DNA from: a virus
Reading direction: 5' to 3' (one strand)
DNA: 64,000 nt
IMG/VR virus record: IMGVR_UViG_3300037205_000062
Coordinates: 62,001 to 126,000 of that record
The stretch's first letter is position 1. The number at the start of each line of letters is the position of its first letter. Of the stretch, positions 47,226 through 55,125 are shown piece by piece. A model generated the notes under the pieces. It was not told where the DNA came from. It did no database searches and was given only the letters and a program-made list of their open reading frames with translations. Position numbers and translations under genes: made by a program.

Positions 47226-47842
47226 ACTATATCTGAAATATTTTTACTATTGATTTTACTTTTCACTAATTTAACGCCCTTGTCATGTAAATTTACTACA
47301 GTTTGCGTACTTAAATTCATTTTTTTAGCTACTTTACTCCAAATCATTTTTTTATCTCCGCAATATCTATATTTAAAAATATTACATATTCTATCATCTT
47401 TTAATTGATTTAGTATATTAAATATATAATGATAATTTTCTATATAATTTTTATTATTATTAGAGTAGTCAGTGGTTGCTTGTTTTTCTTCTATACGAGT
47501 TTTAATTTCGTCGCTATCCATTGGAAGAACTAATTTATCAGAATTCATTGTATTCAGACATAAATATCTAGTACAATTCCCTATCCAAGTTGATAATTTA
47601 GCATTCTTTTTAGACTTAAAAGAAAGAATACAACGGTAAATAACGTAATTTTTTTCATCAAAAATATCTTTAATATTAATACCACTAAGTAAGAGTGCTA
47701 AATTATACTTTTGACATATTTTATAAAAAATATTTTCATATCTTTTACAAATCTCATTAAATGAATCATTGTCACCGTATTTCTTAACTGAATTAATTAA
47801 TTGTAAATCAGTTTTTTGTTCTGGTAGTTTATTGTTTTTCAT
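47222..47842 (-). CDS. Sigma-70-like RNA polymerase factor
   Basis: 206 residues. Region 2-like helices (FNEICKRYENIFYKICQKY, then STWIGNCTRYLCLN) and a C-terminal helix-turn-helix of region 4 type (WSKVAKKMNLSTQTVVNLHD) with basic residues after it. It should direct host RNA polymerase to phage promoters. Overlaps the upstream gene by 14 bases. Which promoters it reads is unknown; the phage-type promoter motif is a candidate. Confidence 0.7.
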   Translation of the reverse strand: MKNNKLPEQKTDLQLINSVKKYGDNDSFNEICKRYENIFYKICQKYNLALLLSGINIKDIFDEKNYVIYRCILSFKSKKNAKLSTWIGNCTRYLCLNTMNSDKLVLPMDSDEIKTRIEEKQATTDYSNNNKNYIENYHYIFNILNQLKDDRICNIFKYRYCGDKKMIWSKVAKKMNLSTQTVVNLHDKGVKLVKSKINSKNISDIV

Positions 47843-48239
47843 TACAAAGTTTTTTAATAACTTCTATAGGTAAATCTTTAGGTAAATCATCTAATTCTTT
47901 TGGAAGTAGCCCTATTTCAATTCTTTTCTTTGTATCAATTAAACAGAGTAAATTCCAAGCCGCCGCAGTTAAATGAGGTTCATCATTTTGACCCCTCAAA
48001 GCTTTATTTAGATGACGTTTAGCTGAATCCGCATATCTTGAAAGAGGTTGGCCTTTTTCCCAATTTCTTTCGCCGTACTTAATCGCTCCACCTTCAAAAT
48101 GCTTTGCTATCTCTTCTTCCGCAAACATTGGTAGTAAATCAAATCTTCCTTTACCATCTCTAGTGTCTCTTCTCGAACCTGTATTAAATTCTTGTCTCTT
48201 ACCAGAATCTTTAATTACAGGAGTTATTTTAGTAGTCAT
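47829..48239 (-). CDS. dATP/dGTP diphosphohydrolase-like (MazZ/DUF5664) protein
   Basis: 136 residues matching the DUF5664 family: DSGKRQEFNTGSRRDTRDGK, GRFDLLPMFAEEEIAKHF, GGAIKYGERNWEKGQPLSRY, RHLNKALRG and HLTAAAWNLLCLID. Family members such as MazZ cleave dATP and dGTP to monophosphates. The Glu and His residues that bind metal are present. Without a PurZ gene in the window, a modified-base pathway cannot be claimed. A phage-type promoter precedes the ATG. Confidence 0.72.
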   Translation of the reverse strand: MTTKITPVIKDSGKRQEFNTGSRRDTRDGKGRFDLLPMFAEEEIAKHFEGGAIKYGERNWEKGQPLSRYADSAKRHLNKALRGQNDEPHLTAAAWNLLCLIDTKKRIEIGLLPKELDDLPKDLPIEVIKKLCNEKQ

Positions 48240-48244
48240 ATATT

Positions 48245-48274
48245 ATAGACATTAAAAAGTACATGTTTATTCAA
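48245..48274 (-). promoter_or_regulatory. Phage-type promoter (TTGAAT-18-GTCTAT)
   Basis: Minus strand TTGAAT (48269-48274), 18 bases, GTCTATAATATATG (GTCTAT at 48245-48250). The ATG of the dATP/dGTP pyrophosphohydrolase gene at 48239 follows five bases after the -10. Confidence 0.6.
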
Positions 48275-48530
48275 TTTTTATCGGATAAAAATTAATCCTT
48301 TCAGGATTTTCTTAAACCACCTTTCATTATTTAATAATATGTAATATATAACAGTGTGTTGACGCAGTTTCTCCCCTGAAAAGGTTTTTATAAAATATGT
48401 ATTGGTTCAAGATGCTGGTTGGCCTATCATCTTATGTATTTTATAACTATCCAACGGTCGTCACTTCCAGTTTAAGGTACTAACGTGACCCCATGTTTTT
48501 GACATGAAAAGACTAATTTGAATTAACGTT
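48275..48530. other. Non-coding region with strong hairpins
   Basis: No gene seen. A 9-bp stem (48389-48397 with 48437-48445) encloses a second stem AAGATG/CATCTT; a GTCAC/GTGAC stem lies near 48460-48490, and CATGT/ACATG forms a short hairpin at about 48492-48506. The paired structure could be an RNA transcribed from the promoter at 48723-48752 on the minus strand. I could not match it to a known RNA family. Confidence 0.4.
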
Positions 48531-48716
48531 TTATGTTCCATTCAATGCTTTATCAGTTTGTTGTTTATTCAGTTCGGCACGCAAGTAATATGCGTAATAT
48601 CTGGCTCTCACCAACTTGATTCCGTCTAACTGATGTCCGTTTCTAACCAATTTTCGGACTATTACTCAACAAGTGGCCGATTTTATATATCTACGAGCAA
48701 TTTGTTGAATCGTCAT
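48531..48716 (-). pseudogene. Small gene with in-frame TGA, or 16-residue ORF
   Basis: From the ATG at 48716 the frame reads MTIQQIARRYIKSATC, then TGA (48666-48668), then 44 more codons (VIVRKLVRNGHQLDGIKLVR and AYYLRAELNKQQTDKALNGT) to TAA. The part after TGA looks protein-like: basic, amphipathic, with a normal composition. A phage-type promoter lies seven bases upstream of the ATG. Either the gene is broken, the TGA is read through, or only a 16-residue peptide is made. Confidence 0.4.
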
Positions 48717-48722
48717 ATTTAT

Positions 48723-48752
48723 TAAGACACAAAAATACATCTTTTTATTCAA
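48723..48752 (-). promoter_or_regulatory. Phage-type promoter (TTGAAT-18-GTCTTA)
   Basis: Minus strand TTGAAT (48747-48752), 18 bases, GTCTTAATAA (GTCTTA at 48723-48728), leading into the small frame at 48716. Its -35 forms an inverted repeat with the -35 of the divergent promoter at 48758. Confidence 0.5.
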
Positions 48753-48757
48753 ACTCA

Positions 48758-48786
48758 TTGAATATTTTTTTTCTATAACTGTCTAT
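48758..48786 (+). promoter_or_regulatory. Phage-type promoter (TTGAAT-17-GTCTAT)
   Basis: TTGAAT (48758-48763), 17 bases, GTCTATTTATATATG (GTCTAT at 48781-48786); the ATG at 48793 follows six bases after the box. Confidence 0.6.
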
Positions 48787-48792
48787 TTATAT

Positions 48793-49149
48793 ATGAACGA
48801 ATTAGAATTTTTAAGTTTTATTATAGTTATACTTTATGTTTTATTTGACACGGATGCTATACCAGAATATCTTGGATTAATTGATAAAAATTGGTTTAAA
48901 ATAAATGATTATAATAAATTTAAACAAATAGGTTCAATTCCTTTGAGTTATCTTGAATGGTTATCATCTTTGTTTCCTAATAATTTTTTTCTCAAATTGC
49001 TATCTTGTTCTACTTGTTTAATTCCTTGGTTAGTATTTTTATTTAATTTTTTGTGTAATCTTAATTGGAAAACGATAGGATATGAAATACTCATAGTTTG
49101 GGTAACTTATCCATTATTGAGAAGGATAATTAAGAAGTTATATGAATAG
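48793..49149 (+). CDS. Membrane protein of unknown function
   Basis: 118 residues with hydrophobic segments at the N-terminus (FLSFIIVILYVLF), around residues 65-90 (CLIPWLVFLFNFLC) and near 100 (YEILIVWVTYPLL). A short cytoplasmic or periplasmic region between contains a Trp-rich loop. It ends in TAG and overlaps the next gene by eight bases. Confidence 0.65.
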   Translation: MNELEFLSFIIVILYVLFDTDAIPEYLGLIDKNWFKINDYNKFKQIGSIPLSYLEWLSSLFPNNFFLKLLSCSTCLIPWLVFLFNFLCNLNWKTIGYEILIVWVTYPLLRRIIKKLYE

Positions 49150-49600
49150 TATTATATTTAACAGGATACAGGAACAACAAAAACACAATTCAATTTCTAA
49201 ACCTAAAATTGTAACAAATAAACCAATTATTGAACCAATTAGTCCTGAAAAATTACAAAACGAATTAGAACATTTATTTCAAGTAGAACAAGTAAATAAT
49301 TCTATTATTGAAAAGAAAAATATTCAAGAATTTCCAGACTTATTTCATTTTGTAGAATGGTATTTAGGAAAAGAAAGTCTTTTTTTAGAAAAGCAAAATG
49401 AAGCACTAAAAACTTTAGTACAAGCAAGAGATTTAATTAATGTTGGTTGCGCTTGTAAGAGAACTCAAAGAATTGAAGCGGCGCATAATTATTTTAAGAT
49501 TTTTTGGGCTAATAACGCTAAAACTAATTTAGTATCATCAGTATTACAAGCATGTAAAACTGAATCTGTTTTATTTGGTAATTTTCTACATTATCCATAA
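49142..49600 (+). CDS. Unknown phage protein
   Basis: 152 residues. The N-terminal 60 are Gln/Lys/Glu-rich; the C-terminal half (ALKTLVQARDLINVGCACKR, AHNYFKIFWANNAKTN) is helical with a CAC motif. No family recognised. It lies just upstream of nrdJ but that gene has its own promoter. Confidence 0.6.
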   Translation: MNSIIFNRIQEQQKHNSISKPKIVTNKPIIEPISPEKLQNELEHLFQVEQVNNSIIEKKNIQEFPDLFHFVEWYLGKESLFLEKQNEALKTLVQARDLINVGCACKRTQRIEAAHNYFKIFWANNAKTNLVSSVLQACKTESVLFGNFLHYP

Positions 49601-49640
49601 TACACATAAAAAGTTCATTTATAAATAAATGATTTTTTCC

Positions 49641-49669
49641 TTGCGTTTTAAGTAAAACTAATGTAATAT
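49641..49669 (+). promoter_or_regulatory. Promoter for nrdJ
   Basis: TTGCGT (49641-49646), 17 bases, TAATAT (49664-49669), eleven bases before the ATG at 49681. Confidence 0.5.
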
Positions 49670-49680
49670 AATTTTATCAT

Positions 49681-51828
49681 ATGACAATAAATAAAGAGGT
49701 TGAAAAGGTTGGGGTAGATTATTTGGAAGAAATATCAAATTTTATATTTTTAAGTAAATATAGTAGATATAACGAAAAATTAGGAAGACGTGAATCTTGG
49801 AATGAGGCAGTTTCTAGGGTAGAAAACATGCATTTGAAAAAGTATTACTTCTTATCTGATAAGGATAAACAAGAAATTAATCAATCTTTTGATTTAGTTA
49901 GAAGTAAGATGGTAGTTCCATCAATGCGTTCATTACAATTTGGTGGTAAAGCTATTGAAGCTAAAAATGAAAAAATTTATAATTGTTGCGTAAGACATAT
50001 TGATTCTATTCGTTCGTTCGCGGAGGTTCTTTATTTACTATTATGTGGTTGTGGTGTTGGATTAGGTATTTCAAAGTATTTTTTAAACAGACTTTCTTTT
50101 TTGGCAAATGAAAAAGATAAAACTGGTTCTATTTTAACTTATACAGTTACAGATAGTATAGAAGGATGGTCTGATTCAGTTGAAGTATTATTAATGTCCT
50201 TTTTTAAAAATACTCCATTAACAGGACGAAAAGTAGTATTTGATTATAGTAAAATTCGCGCCGAAGGAGAATCACTTAAAACTAGCGGAGGTAAAGCACC
50301 TGGATATAAAGGTTTGAAACAATGTCATAAAAAAATAAAGGAATTATTAGATCATGTTATTGAATATAAACATCAATCAAGACTTAAAACAATTGATGCT
50401 TATGATATTATCATGCATTGTGCTGATGCTACATTAAGTGGCGGAGTAAGACGTTCTGCTACTAGTGTTATATTTGATAAAAATGATGAAGATATGATTA
50501 ATGCTAAGGCTAAATTTAAGGTCGATAAGGTTTTTCATTTTAGTCATATTGGTGAGGAAACTGTTGGAGGGTTTACTAATAAAATTTACGAGGGCAAAAT
50601 TAATTTTGAAGGTTCAAGATATGAAATTCAAATTAAGGAATATGAACTTGAAGATTTAAAAAATAATTTGGTAAGTTGGAATCATTTATTTCCACAAAGA
50701 GCAAGATCAAATAATAGCGTTTTATTATTAAGGGACAAAACTACGCAAGAGGAATTTGCGAAAATTATTGAAAGGACTAAACAGTTTGGAGAGCCAGGTT
50801 TTGTATGGGGAAATCATCCTTGGCAACTTTTTAATCCATGTTTTGAGATTGGTTTTATTCCAGTTACCAAAGATGGAATTTGTGGTGTGCAATTTTGTAA
50901 TTTAACCTCACAAAATGGTAGAAAAATTACTTCTAAAGAAGAATTTAAGAAATCTGTTATATCTGCCACGATTATTGGAACTTTACAAGCTGGATATACT
51001 CATTTTCCATATCTTTCTAAGGTTTCGGAAGATTTAACGAAAGAAGAATCCCTTTTAGGAGTTAGCATAACTGGCATGATGGACAATCCTGATATTTTAT
51101 TAAATCCAGAATATCAAAAAGAAATGGCCGAATTATCTATAGAAGTTAATAAAATTTGGAGCCAAAAACTTCAAATAAATCAAGCGGCCAGAATTACTTG
51201 TGTTAAACCAGAAGGAACATCTAGTCTTATTTTGGGTACTGGTTCTGGTATTCACGCGCATCACGCTCGTAAATATTTTAGACGAGTACAAGTAAATAAG
51301 CTAGAAACCATTTATAAATATTTTAAGAAATTTAATCAACATTTATCTGAACCCTCTGTATGGTCCGCTAATAAAACTGATGATGTAATCTGTTTCCCAA
51401 TTGAAGTTTCGCCAAGAGCTATGATTAAAAAGGATTTGAGCGCTATTAAGCATTTAGATTATATTAAGTCTACTCAAGAGAATTGGGTCTTATCTGGCGT
51501 AACCAAAGCTAATCAAAAACCAATTGAACATAATGTAAGTTGTACTATTATTGTTAAAGATAATGAATGGAATGATGTAATCAAATATATATTTAATAAT
51601 AAAAATTATTTTGCCGCCATTTCATTTTTACCAGATGGTAGTGACAAAGTTTACCAACAGGCTCCAATGGAAGCTATTGTAGATGAAAAAGATGAATTAA
51701 ATTGGAAAAATATTATAAATAATTTCCATAGCGTTGATTACAAGCAACTTAAAGAAACCGATGATAATACTGCTCCAAGCCAAGAAATAGTTTGCGCTGG
51801 AGATAAATGTAGTATTGTAACTATATAA
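49681..51828 (+). CDS. nrdJ: Adenosylcobalamin-dependent ribonucleoside-triphosphate reductase
   Basis: 715 residues of a class II ribonucleotide reductase of the monomeric RTPR type. VPSMRSLQFGG, NCCVRHIDSIRSF, LLLCGCGVGLG, LSGGVRRSATS, FNPCFEIGF, CGVQFCNLTS and VKPEGTSSL are family blocks, and the C-terminus ends CAGDKCSIVTI with the thiol-shuttle Cys pair. It makes deoxynucleotides from NTPs using vitamin B12 and needs no small subunit. Its own promoter and the tmRNA downstream bracket the gene. Confidence 0.92.
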   Translation: MTINKEVEKVGVDYLEEISNFIFLSKYSRYNEKLGRRESWNEAVSRVENMHLKKYYFLSDKDKQEINQSFDLVRSKMVVPSMRSLQFGGKAIEAKNEKIYNCCVRHIDSIRSFAEVLYLLLCGCGVGLGISKYFLNRLSFLANEKDKTGSILTYTVTDSIEGWSDSVEVLLMSFFKNTPLTGRKVVFDYSKIRAEGESLKTSGGKAPGYKGLKQCHKKIKELLDHVIEYKHQSRLKTIDAYDIIMHCADATLSGGVRRSATSVIFDKNDEDMINAKAKFKVDKVFHFSHIGEETVGGFTNKIYEGKINFEGSRYEIQIKEYELEDLKNNLVSWNHLFPQRARSNNSVLLLRDKTTQEEFAKIIERTKQFGEPGFVWGNHPWQLFNPCFEIGFIPVTKDGICGVQFCNLTSQNGRKITSKEEFKKSVISATIIGTLQAGYTHFPYLSKVSEDLTKEESLLGVSITGMMDNPDILLNPEYQKEMAELSIEVNKIWSQKLQINQAARITCVKPEGTSSLILGTGSGIHAHHARKYFRRVQVNKLETIYKYFKKFNQHLSEPSVWSANKTDDVICFPIEVSPRAMIKKDLSAIKHLDYIKSTQENWVLSGVTKANQKPIEHNVSCTIIVKDNEWNDVIKYIFNNKNYFAAISFLPDGSDKVYQQAPMEAIVDEKDELNWKNIINNFHSVDYKQLKETDDNTAPSQEIVCAGDKCSIVTI

Positions 51829-51831
51829 TTC

Positions 51832-51859
51832 TTGACAAATAAGTAAATTTGTGTAATAC
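51832..51859 (+). promoter_or_regulatory. Promoter for tmRNA
   Basis: TTGACA (51832-51837), 16 bases, TAATAC (51854-51859). The tmRNA 5' end at 51869 fits the expected +1. Confidence 0.7.
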
Positions 51860-51868
51860 TTAAATATC

Positions 51869-52254
51869 GGGGATGAAAGGTTTCGATTAATAGTATTGAG
51901 ACTAAGTAGCACGCACTGGATTACTGTTGGCCAGTTAAAACATCAGTAAAAACATTAAATGCTAAATCAGCACTTAAATCACTTGTTAGCAAGAGCTTCC
52001 TAAAGCTTGCGCCTCAAGCTGAACTAGCAGTAGCCTAATTAAGACTACTCCATCAACCAAAAGATGCTCGATATTTTGGAAGATGAACTATGCGAGCAAA
52101 AAACCTTAGATTAATTGGGGTTTAGAATTCAATTAATATAATTGTATTTAATTTTGTTATTTTTAGAATACAATAAGAATTAAAAAATAAACAAGCGTGT
52201 AGAGCTAAATTGATATGTTATTAAGACCCGTCTTCAATGACGGCATCTCCACCA
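51869..52254 (+). ncRNA. ssrA: Transfer-messenger RNA (tmRNA)
   Basis: The 5' end GGGGATG pairs with CATCTCC before a 3' ACCA (52244-52254), as in tmRNA acceptor stems. GGTTTCGATT matches the conserved D-loop region and the T-arm is CCGTC/GACGG. The T-loop has six bases (TTCAAT), one fewer than usual, but keeps T54, T55, C56 and A58. An open tag frame reads to TAA at 52036-52038 and ends AELAVA; the resume codon is uncertain. Host or phage ribosomes stalled on broken mRNAs would be rescued. Confidence 0.85.
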
Positions 52255-52276
52255 TTGTAAGGCTAGGGATTATAAT

Positions 52277-52311
52277 AAACCCATTCTTTTTGAATAAGAT
52301 TGGGTTTTTTT
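52277..52311 (+). terminator. Rho-independent terminator after tmRNA
   Basis: AAACCCA (52277-52283) pairs with TGGGTTT (52301-52307), followed by a run of T. The loop carries the -35 box of the next promoter. Confidence 0.75.
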
Positions 52312-52319
52312 GTGTCTAT
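52290..52319 (+). promoter_or_regulatory. Phage-type promoter inside the tmRNA terminator
   Basis: TTGAAT (52290-52295), 18 bases, GTCTATATATTATG (GTCTAT at 52314-52319). The -35 lies in the terminator loop and the ATG at 52325 follows five bases after the -10. Confidence 0.6.
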
Positions 52320-52324
52320 ATATT

Positions 52325-52465
52325 ATGGGCGAGCAATATAAATTAATAGCAATTAAACGAAAATATATTCCAGAATGGTTATTTTTTGTTATGTCAGTAC
52401 CAATTGATTTTATTAGTCCAAAATGGCTCCCATTTAGGTATTTATTTACTACTCCAATAGAATAA
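52325..52465 (+). CDS. Small protein, 46 aa
   Basis: MGEQYKLIAIKRKYIPEWLF and a Pro/Trp-rich remainder; possibly membrane-associated by its hydrophobic middle (WLFFVMSVPIDFI). Supported by the promoter directly upstream. No family recognised. Confidence 0.5.
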   Translation: MGEQYKLIAIKRKYIPEWLFFVMSVPIDFISPKWLPFRYLFTTPIE

Positions 52466-52469
52466 AAGT

Positions 52470-52745
52470 ATGCCCGAATCTGACTTACAAAAGGAAATGT
52501 TAAGAGAGGCTAATTTAATACTTGATAGTATAGATTGGTTAGAAAATCAAATAGATAAAAAAATAATTTTATTTGATAAGGCTATGGAAATTAGTGATTT
52601 TGAGGTATTAAAAAATGTTGAATTAGAAATAGAAACCTTATTATTAAAACTCCATAAAGAGGAAGAAAATATGGATAATTATATGATAAAATATAGAAAG
52701 CTAATTAAAGATGAAAAAGAAAAAATTCTACACAATCCTAAGTAA
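52470..52745 (+). CDS. Coiled-coil protein of unknown function
   Basis: 91 residues, almost entirely charged helix with heptad-like Leu/Ile spacing (LILDSIDWLENQIDKKIILF). It follows the small gene by four bases. Function unknown. Confidence 0.6.
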   Translation: MPESDLQKEMLREANLILDSIDWLENQIDKKIILFDKAMEISDFEVLKNVELEIETLLLKLHKEEENMDNYMIKYRKLIKDEKEKILHNPK

Positions 52746-52860
52746 AATTACCAGACATATTTATGGAGCTTTTGAAAGAAACAAAGAGGGTTTGCTTCAA
52801 GCTAAAAAATATAAAGAAAAGCTGAAAAAAGAAACTAAAATAGATTTTATAATAAAATGA
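52711..52860 (+). CDS. Small basic protein, 49 aa
   Basis: Lys-rich (MKKKKFYTILSKITRHIYG). It starts inside the end of the previous gene in another frame and its TGA overlaps the next ATG (ATGA), a coupling typical of real overlapping phage genes. Confidence 0.5.
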   Translation: MKKKKFYTILSKITRHIYGAFERNKEGLLQAKKYKEKLKKETKIDFIIK

Positions 52861-53087
52861 GTAAAAATAATATAAATGCTTCATGTATTTGTGGTAGTTC
52901 AACTAAGACACTTGACATGGATAATATAAATAAAATAAATGAATTATTGAATGTTCTTATCGCTTTTGAATATCATAAAGATCAAGAGGAAAAGAAAAAT
53001 AACGTTAATTTAAGTGGTCAATCTTTTACTTTATTTCATTTAATACAACTTAAAGAACTTATTGATAAAGAGTATAATTTGAAATAA
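52857..53087 (+). CDS. Unknown small protein
   Basis: 76 residues with an N-terminal CICG pair and a helical, charged remainder (NKINELLNVLIAFEYHKDQE). No family recognised. Confidence 0.55.
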   Translation: MSKNNINASCICGSSTKTLDMDNINKINELLNVLIAFEYHKDQEEKKNNVNLSGQSFTLFHLIQLKELIDKEYNLK

Positions 53088-53092
53088 TACAT

Positions 53093-53368
53093 ATGATTAC
53101 TTTGAGCTTGATTAAAGAATTATTTTTTATTTCACTTTACATTAAAAAAATCGTAAGTGTGACGTTTAATATAAAATATAATCTTGATGTTAAAGTAACT
53201 CCAGATGGATTTTTGACTATTTATTATAATGGCAACTATATTTGGCGTGAATTAATAGAGGGGCCAACTTCAATGTTTGGCGTAGAATCATGCGACGCAA
53301 TTTCTCGTATTATTGCTTGTATTGATTCTAATGATTCTTCTTGGCCTAAATATAGGTTCATTCAATAA
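53093..53368 (+). CDS. Unknown small protein
   Basis: 91 residues. VKVTPDGFLTIYYNGNYIWR suggests a small beta sheet; the C-terminus has two Cys. The preceding gene ends five bases upstream. No family recognised. Confidence 0.55.
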   Translation: MITLSLIKELFFISLYIKKIVSVTFNIKYNLDVKVTPDGFLTIYYNGNYIWRELIEGPTSMFGVESCDAISRIIACIDSNDSSWPKYRFIQ

Positions 53369-53372
53369 AATC

Positions 53373-53401
53373 TTGACATTTATATAAGAGTAATTTATAC
53401 T
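53373..53401 (+). promoter_or_regulatory. Consensus promoter
   Basis: TTGACA (53373-53378), 17 bases, TATACT (53396-53401); the ATG at 53408 is six bases after the -10, predicting leaderless transcription. Confidence 0.75.
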
Positions 53402-53407
53402 TCTTAT

Positions 53408-53947
53408 ATGTTAGGTACACTAAATAGAACAAGATGTTACTTGGTTGGTTCTATGGAATTCTCAAACGGCCAACCATGGAGAAATTATGTTAAAGAACAC
53501 TTAAAAGAGACTGGAATAATTTTTTTCGATCCTTATCATAAGCCATTTATCTCTTCTATTGAAGAAGATGATGAAGCGAGGAAAGATTTCAAAAACTGGA
53601 TGCAAGAGGAGCAATACGATAAAATGGCTAAATTTATGCGTATGATTCGTGCCGATGATCTTAGACTATGCGATTTAAGTGATTTTTTTATAGTTCAAAT
53701 TAATCCACAGGTAGCTTCATGGGGTTCAGCAGAAGAATTGACAACGATTAATAGACAAAAAAAACCTGTTTTTATTTTTATAGAAGGTGGCAAAAACAAA
53801 TGTCCAATATGGATTATGGGTATGATACCTCACAAATACATTTACAATAATGTTGATGAAATTTTAGAAGTTATAAACAATATTCATTCTGGAGCAAAAG
53901 AAATAGATAGTGATAGATGGCATCTTCTAAAAACAGAATATAGATAA
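53408..53947 (+). CDS. Nucleoside 2-deoxyribosyltransferase-like protein
   Basis: 179 residues: CYLVGSMEFSNGQPWRNYV and GIIFFDPYHKPF, then RADDLRLCDLSDFFIVQINP and SWGSAEELTTINRQKKPVFI. This is the fold and Glu-bearing motif (SAEEL) of the deoxyribosyltransferase family. It may act in nucleotide salvage alongside nrdJ and the GMP reductase-like enzyme. Confidence 0.65.
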   Translation: MLGTLNRTRCYLVGSMEFSNGQPWRNYVKEHLKETGIIFFDPYHKPFISSIEEDDEARKDFKNWMQEEQYDKMAKFMRMIRADDLRLCDLSDFFIVQINPQVASWGSAEELTTINRQKKPVFIFIEGGKNKCPIWIMGMIPHKYIYNNVDEILEVINNIHSGAKEIDSDRWHLLKTEYR

Positions 53948-53948
53948 T

Positions 53949-54596
53949 ATGGAAAATACTAATAATAGTTTATTGATTGACAAAATCAAAAACGGTGATA
54001 TTCAGGCATTTCAAGAATTTTTAGAAGAAAACTTTAAAAAATCTAAATGTATTATTCAGAAACAATATAGATTATCTTATCACGACTTAGAAGATATTAT
54101 ACAAATAACTAGCTTAAAAGCTTGGAAATCTATAAGAAATCTTAAAAAAATTAATGAACCTTATAATTGGTTTTTTTCAATATTTAAAAATGAGACAATT
54201 AGATTTCTTGTTCATAAAAATGAAATAGAAAAAAATGAAATATCTGATTTAACTTTTTCGGAGGAAATTGATTTCTGTAAAAATGATAACATTTACCATC
54301 TTACGGTGTTAGACCAAATATTAAATGATACGGCCAAAACTTTTCTTGAAAAGAAAGAGGATATTGAAGAATATAAAAGGGTTATTCATTATATGATGAC
54401 TAAACTTAAAAAAAATCATAAGGAAATTATTGAATTAATTTTAGTTCAAGAAAAATCCTATAAAGAAGCTTCAGATATTTTGAAAATTCCGTTAGGATCA
54501 ATTATGAGTAGATTACATTATGCGAAGTTAGAAGCGCAAAAAATTATCAATGAATATTCAAAGAGTATTAACATCGAACTTGCTATCTTGGGATGA
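53949..54596 (+). CDS. ECF-type sigma factor
   Basis: 215 residues. Region 2: YHDLEDIIQITSLKAWKSIR and PYNWFFSIFKNETIRFL. Region 4: HKEIIELILVQEKSYKEASDIL and LGSIMSRLHYAKLEAQKII, a helix-turn-helix with the typical GSxxSRLxxA motif. It should direct RNA polymerase to phage genes. Start is two bases after the previous stop. Confidence 0.8.
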   Translation: MENTNNSLLIDKIKNGDIQAFQEFLEENFKKSKCIIQKQYRLSYHDLEDIIQITSLKAWKSIRNLKKINEPYNWFFSIFKNETIRFLVHKNEIEKNEISDLTFSEEIDFCKNDNIYHLTVLDQILNDTAKTFLEKKEDIEEYKRVIHYMMTKLKKNHKEIIELILVQEKSYKEASDILKIPLGSIMSRLHYAKLEAQKIINEYSKSINIELAILG

Positions 54597-55125
54597 ACCT
54601 ATTGGGGTTCCTTTTCCAGAACATCTAAGACTTTTAGTAGAGTCTATAGATTGGAAATCTACTACTTGGCAATCATTTGGTTTGCCAGTTCATTTAGGTA
54701 AATATTCTATTGTGGGAAAACTACTATATTTAGATGAATTAGCTGATGGCACCCAGAAAGTTGTTAGAGAAGAAATAACTGGTACTATTTATGCTAGTGT
54801 TCTTTTAATGGATAATATAGATTTTGGAACATCACATTATGCTATTACTTTTTCTATTACCTTTGTTAAAGGAGAAATATTAGAAATTAAATTAGCTGAA
54901 TTACAATCATTAGATAAGGTTGAATATAATAAAAATATACAAAATTTTCAAAATAGTTTTAAGAAAAAACTAAAGTTTAAAAATTCTTGGTTTTATAAAA
55001 ACATTTATATTCCATATTATTTTATACTTAAGGCTATATTTTTTATTCCTTTATGGATTTTAATGTCTTTACAATATTTGGTTGTTGGATTATTTAAGTT
55101 ACTAACTTGGTCATGGAATGAATAA
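54550..55125 (+). CDS. Unknown membrane-anchored protein
   Basis: 191 residues. The first 150 look soluble and strand-rich; the C-terminus has two adjacent hydrophobic segments (YYFILKAIFFIPLWILMSL and YLVVGLFKLLTW). It overlaps the sigma gene by 47 bases in another frame. Function unknown. Confidence 0.6.
   Translation: MNIQRVLTSNLLSWDEPIGVPFPEHLRLLVESIDWKSTTWQSFGLPVHLGKYSIVGKLLYLDELADGTQKVVREEITGTIYASVLLMDNIDFGTSHYAITFSITFVKGEILEIKLAELQSLDKVEYNKNIQNFQNSFKKKLKFKNSWFYKNIYIPYYFILKAIFFIPLWILMSLQYLVVGLFKLLTWSWNE

Noticed and set aside
47829-48239. Claim of a Z-genome (diaminopurine) pathway
   Set aside because: Only a MazZ-like gene is visible. PurZ and DatZ are not in the window, and this family is common in phages with normal DNA.
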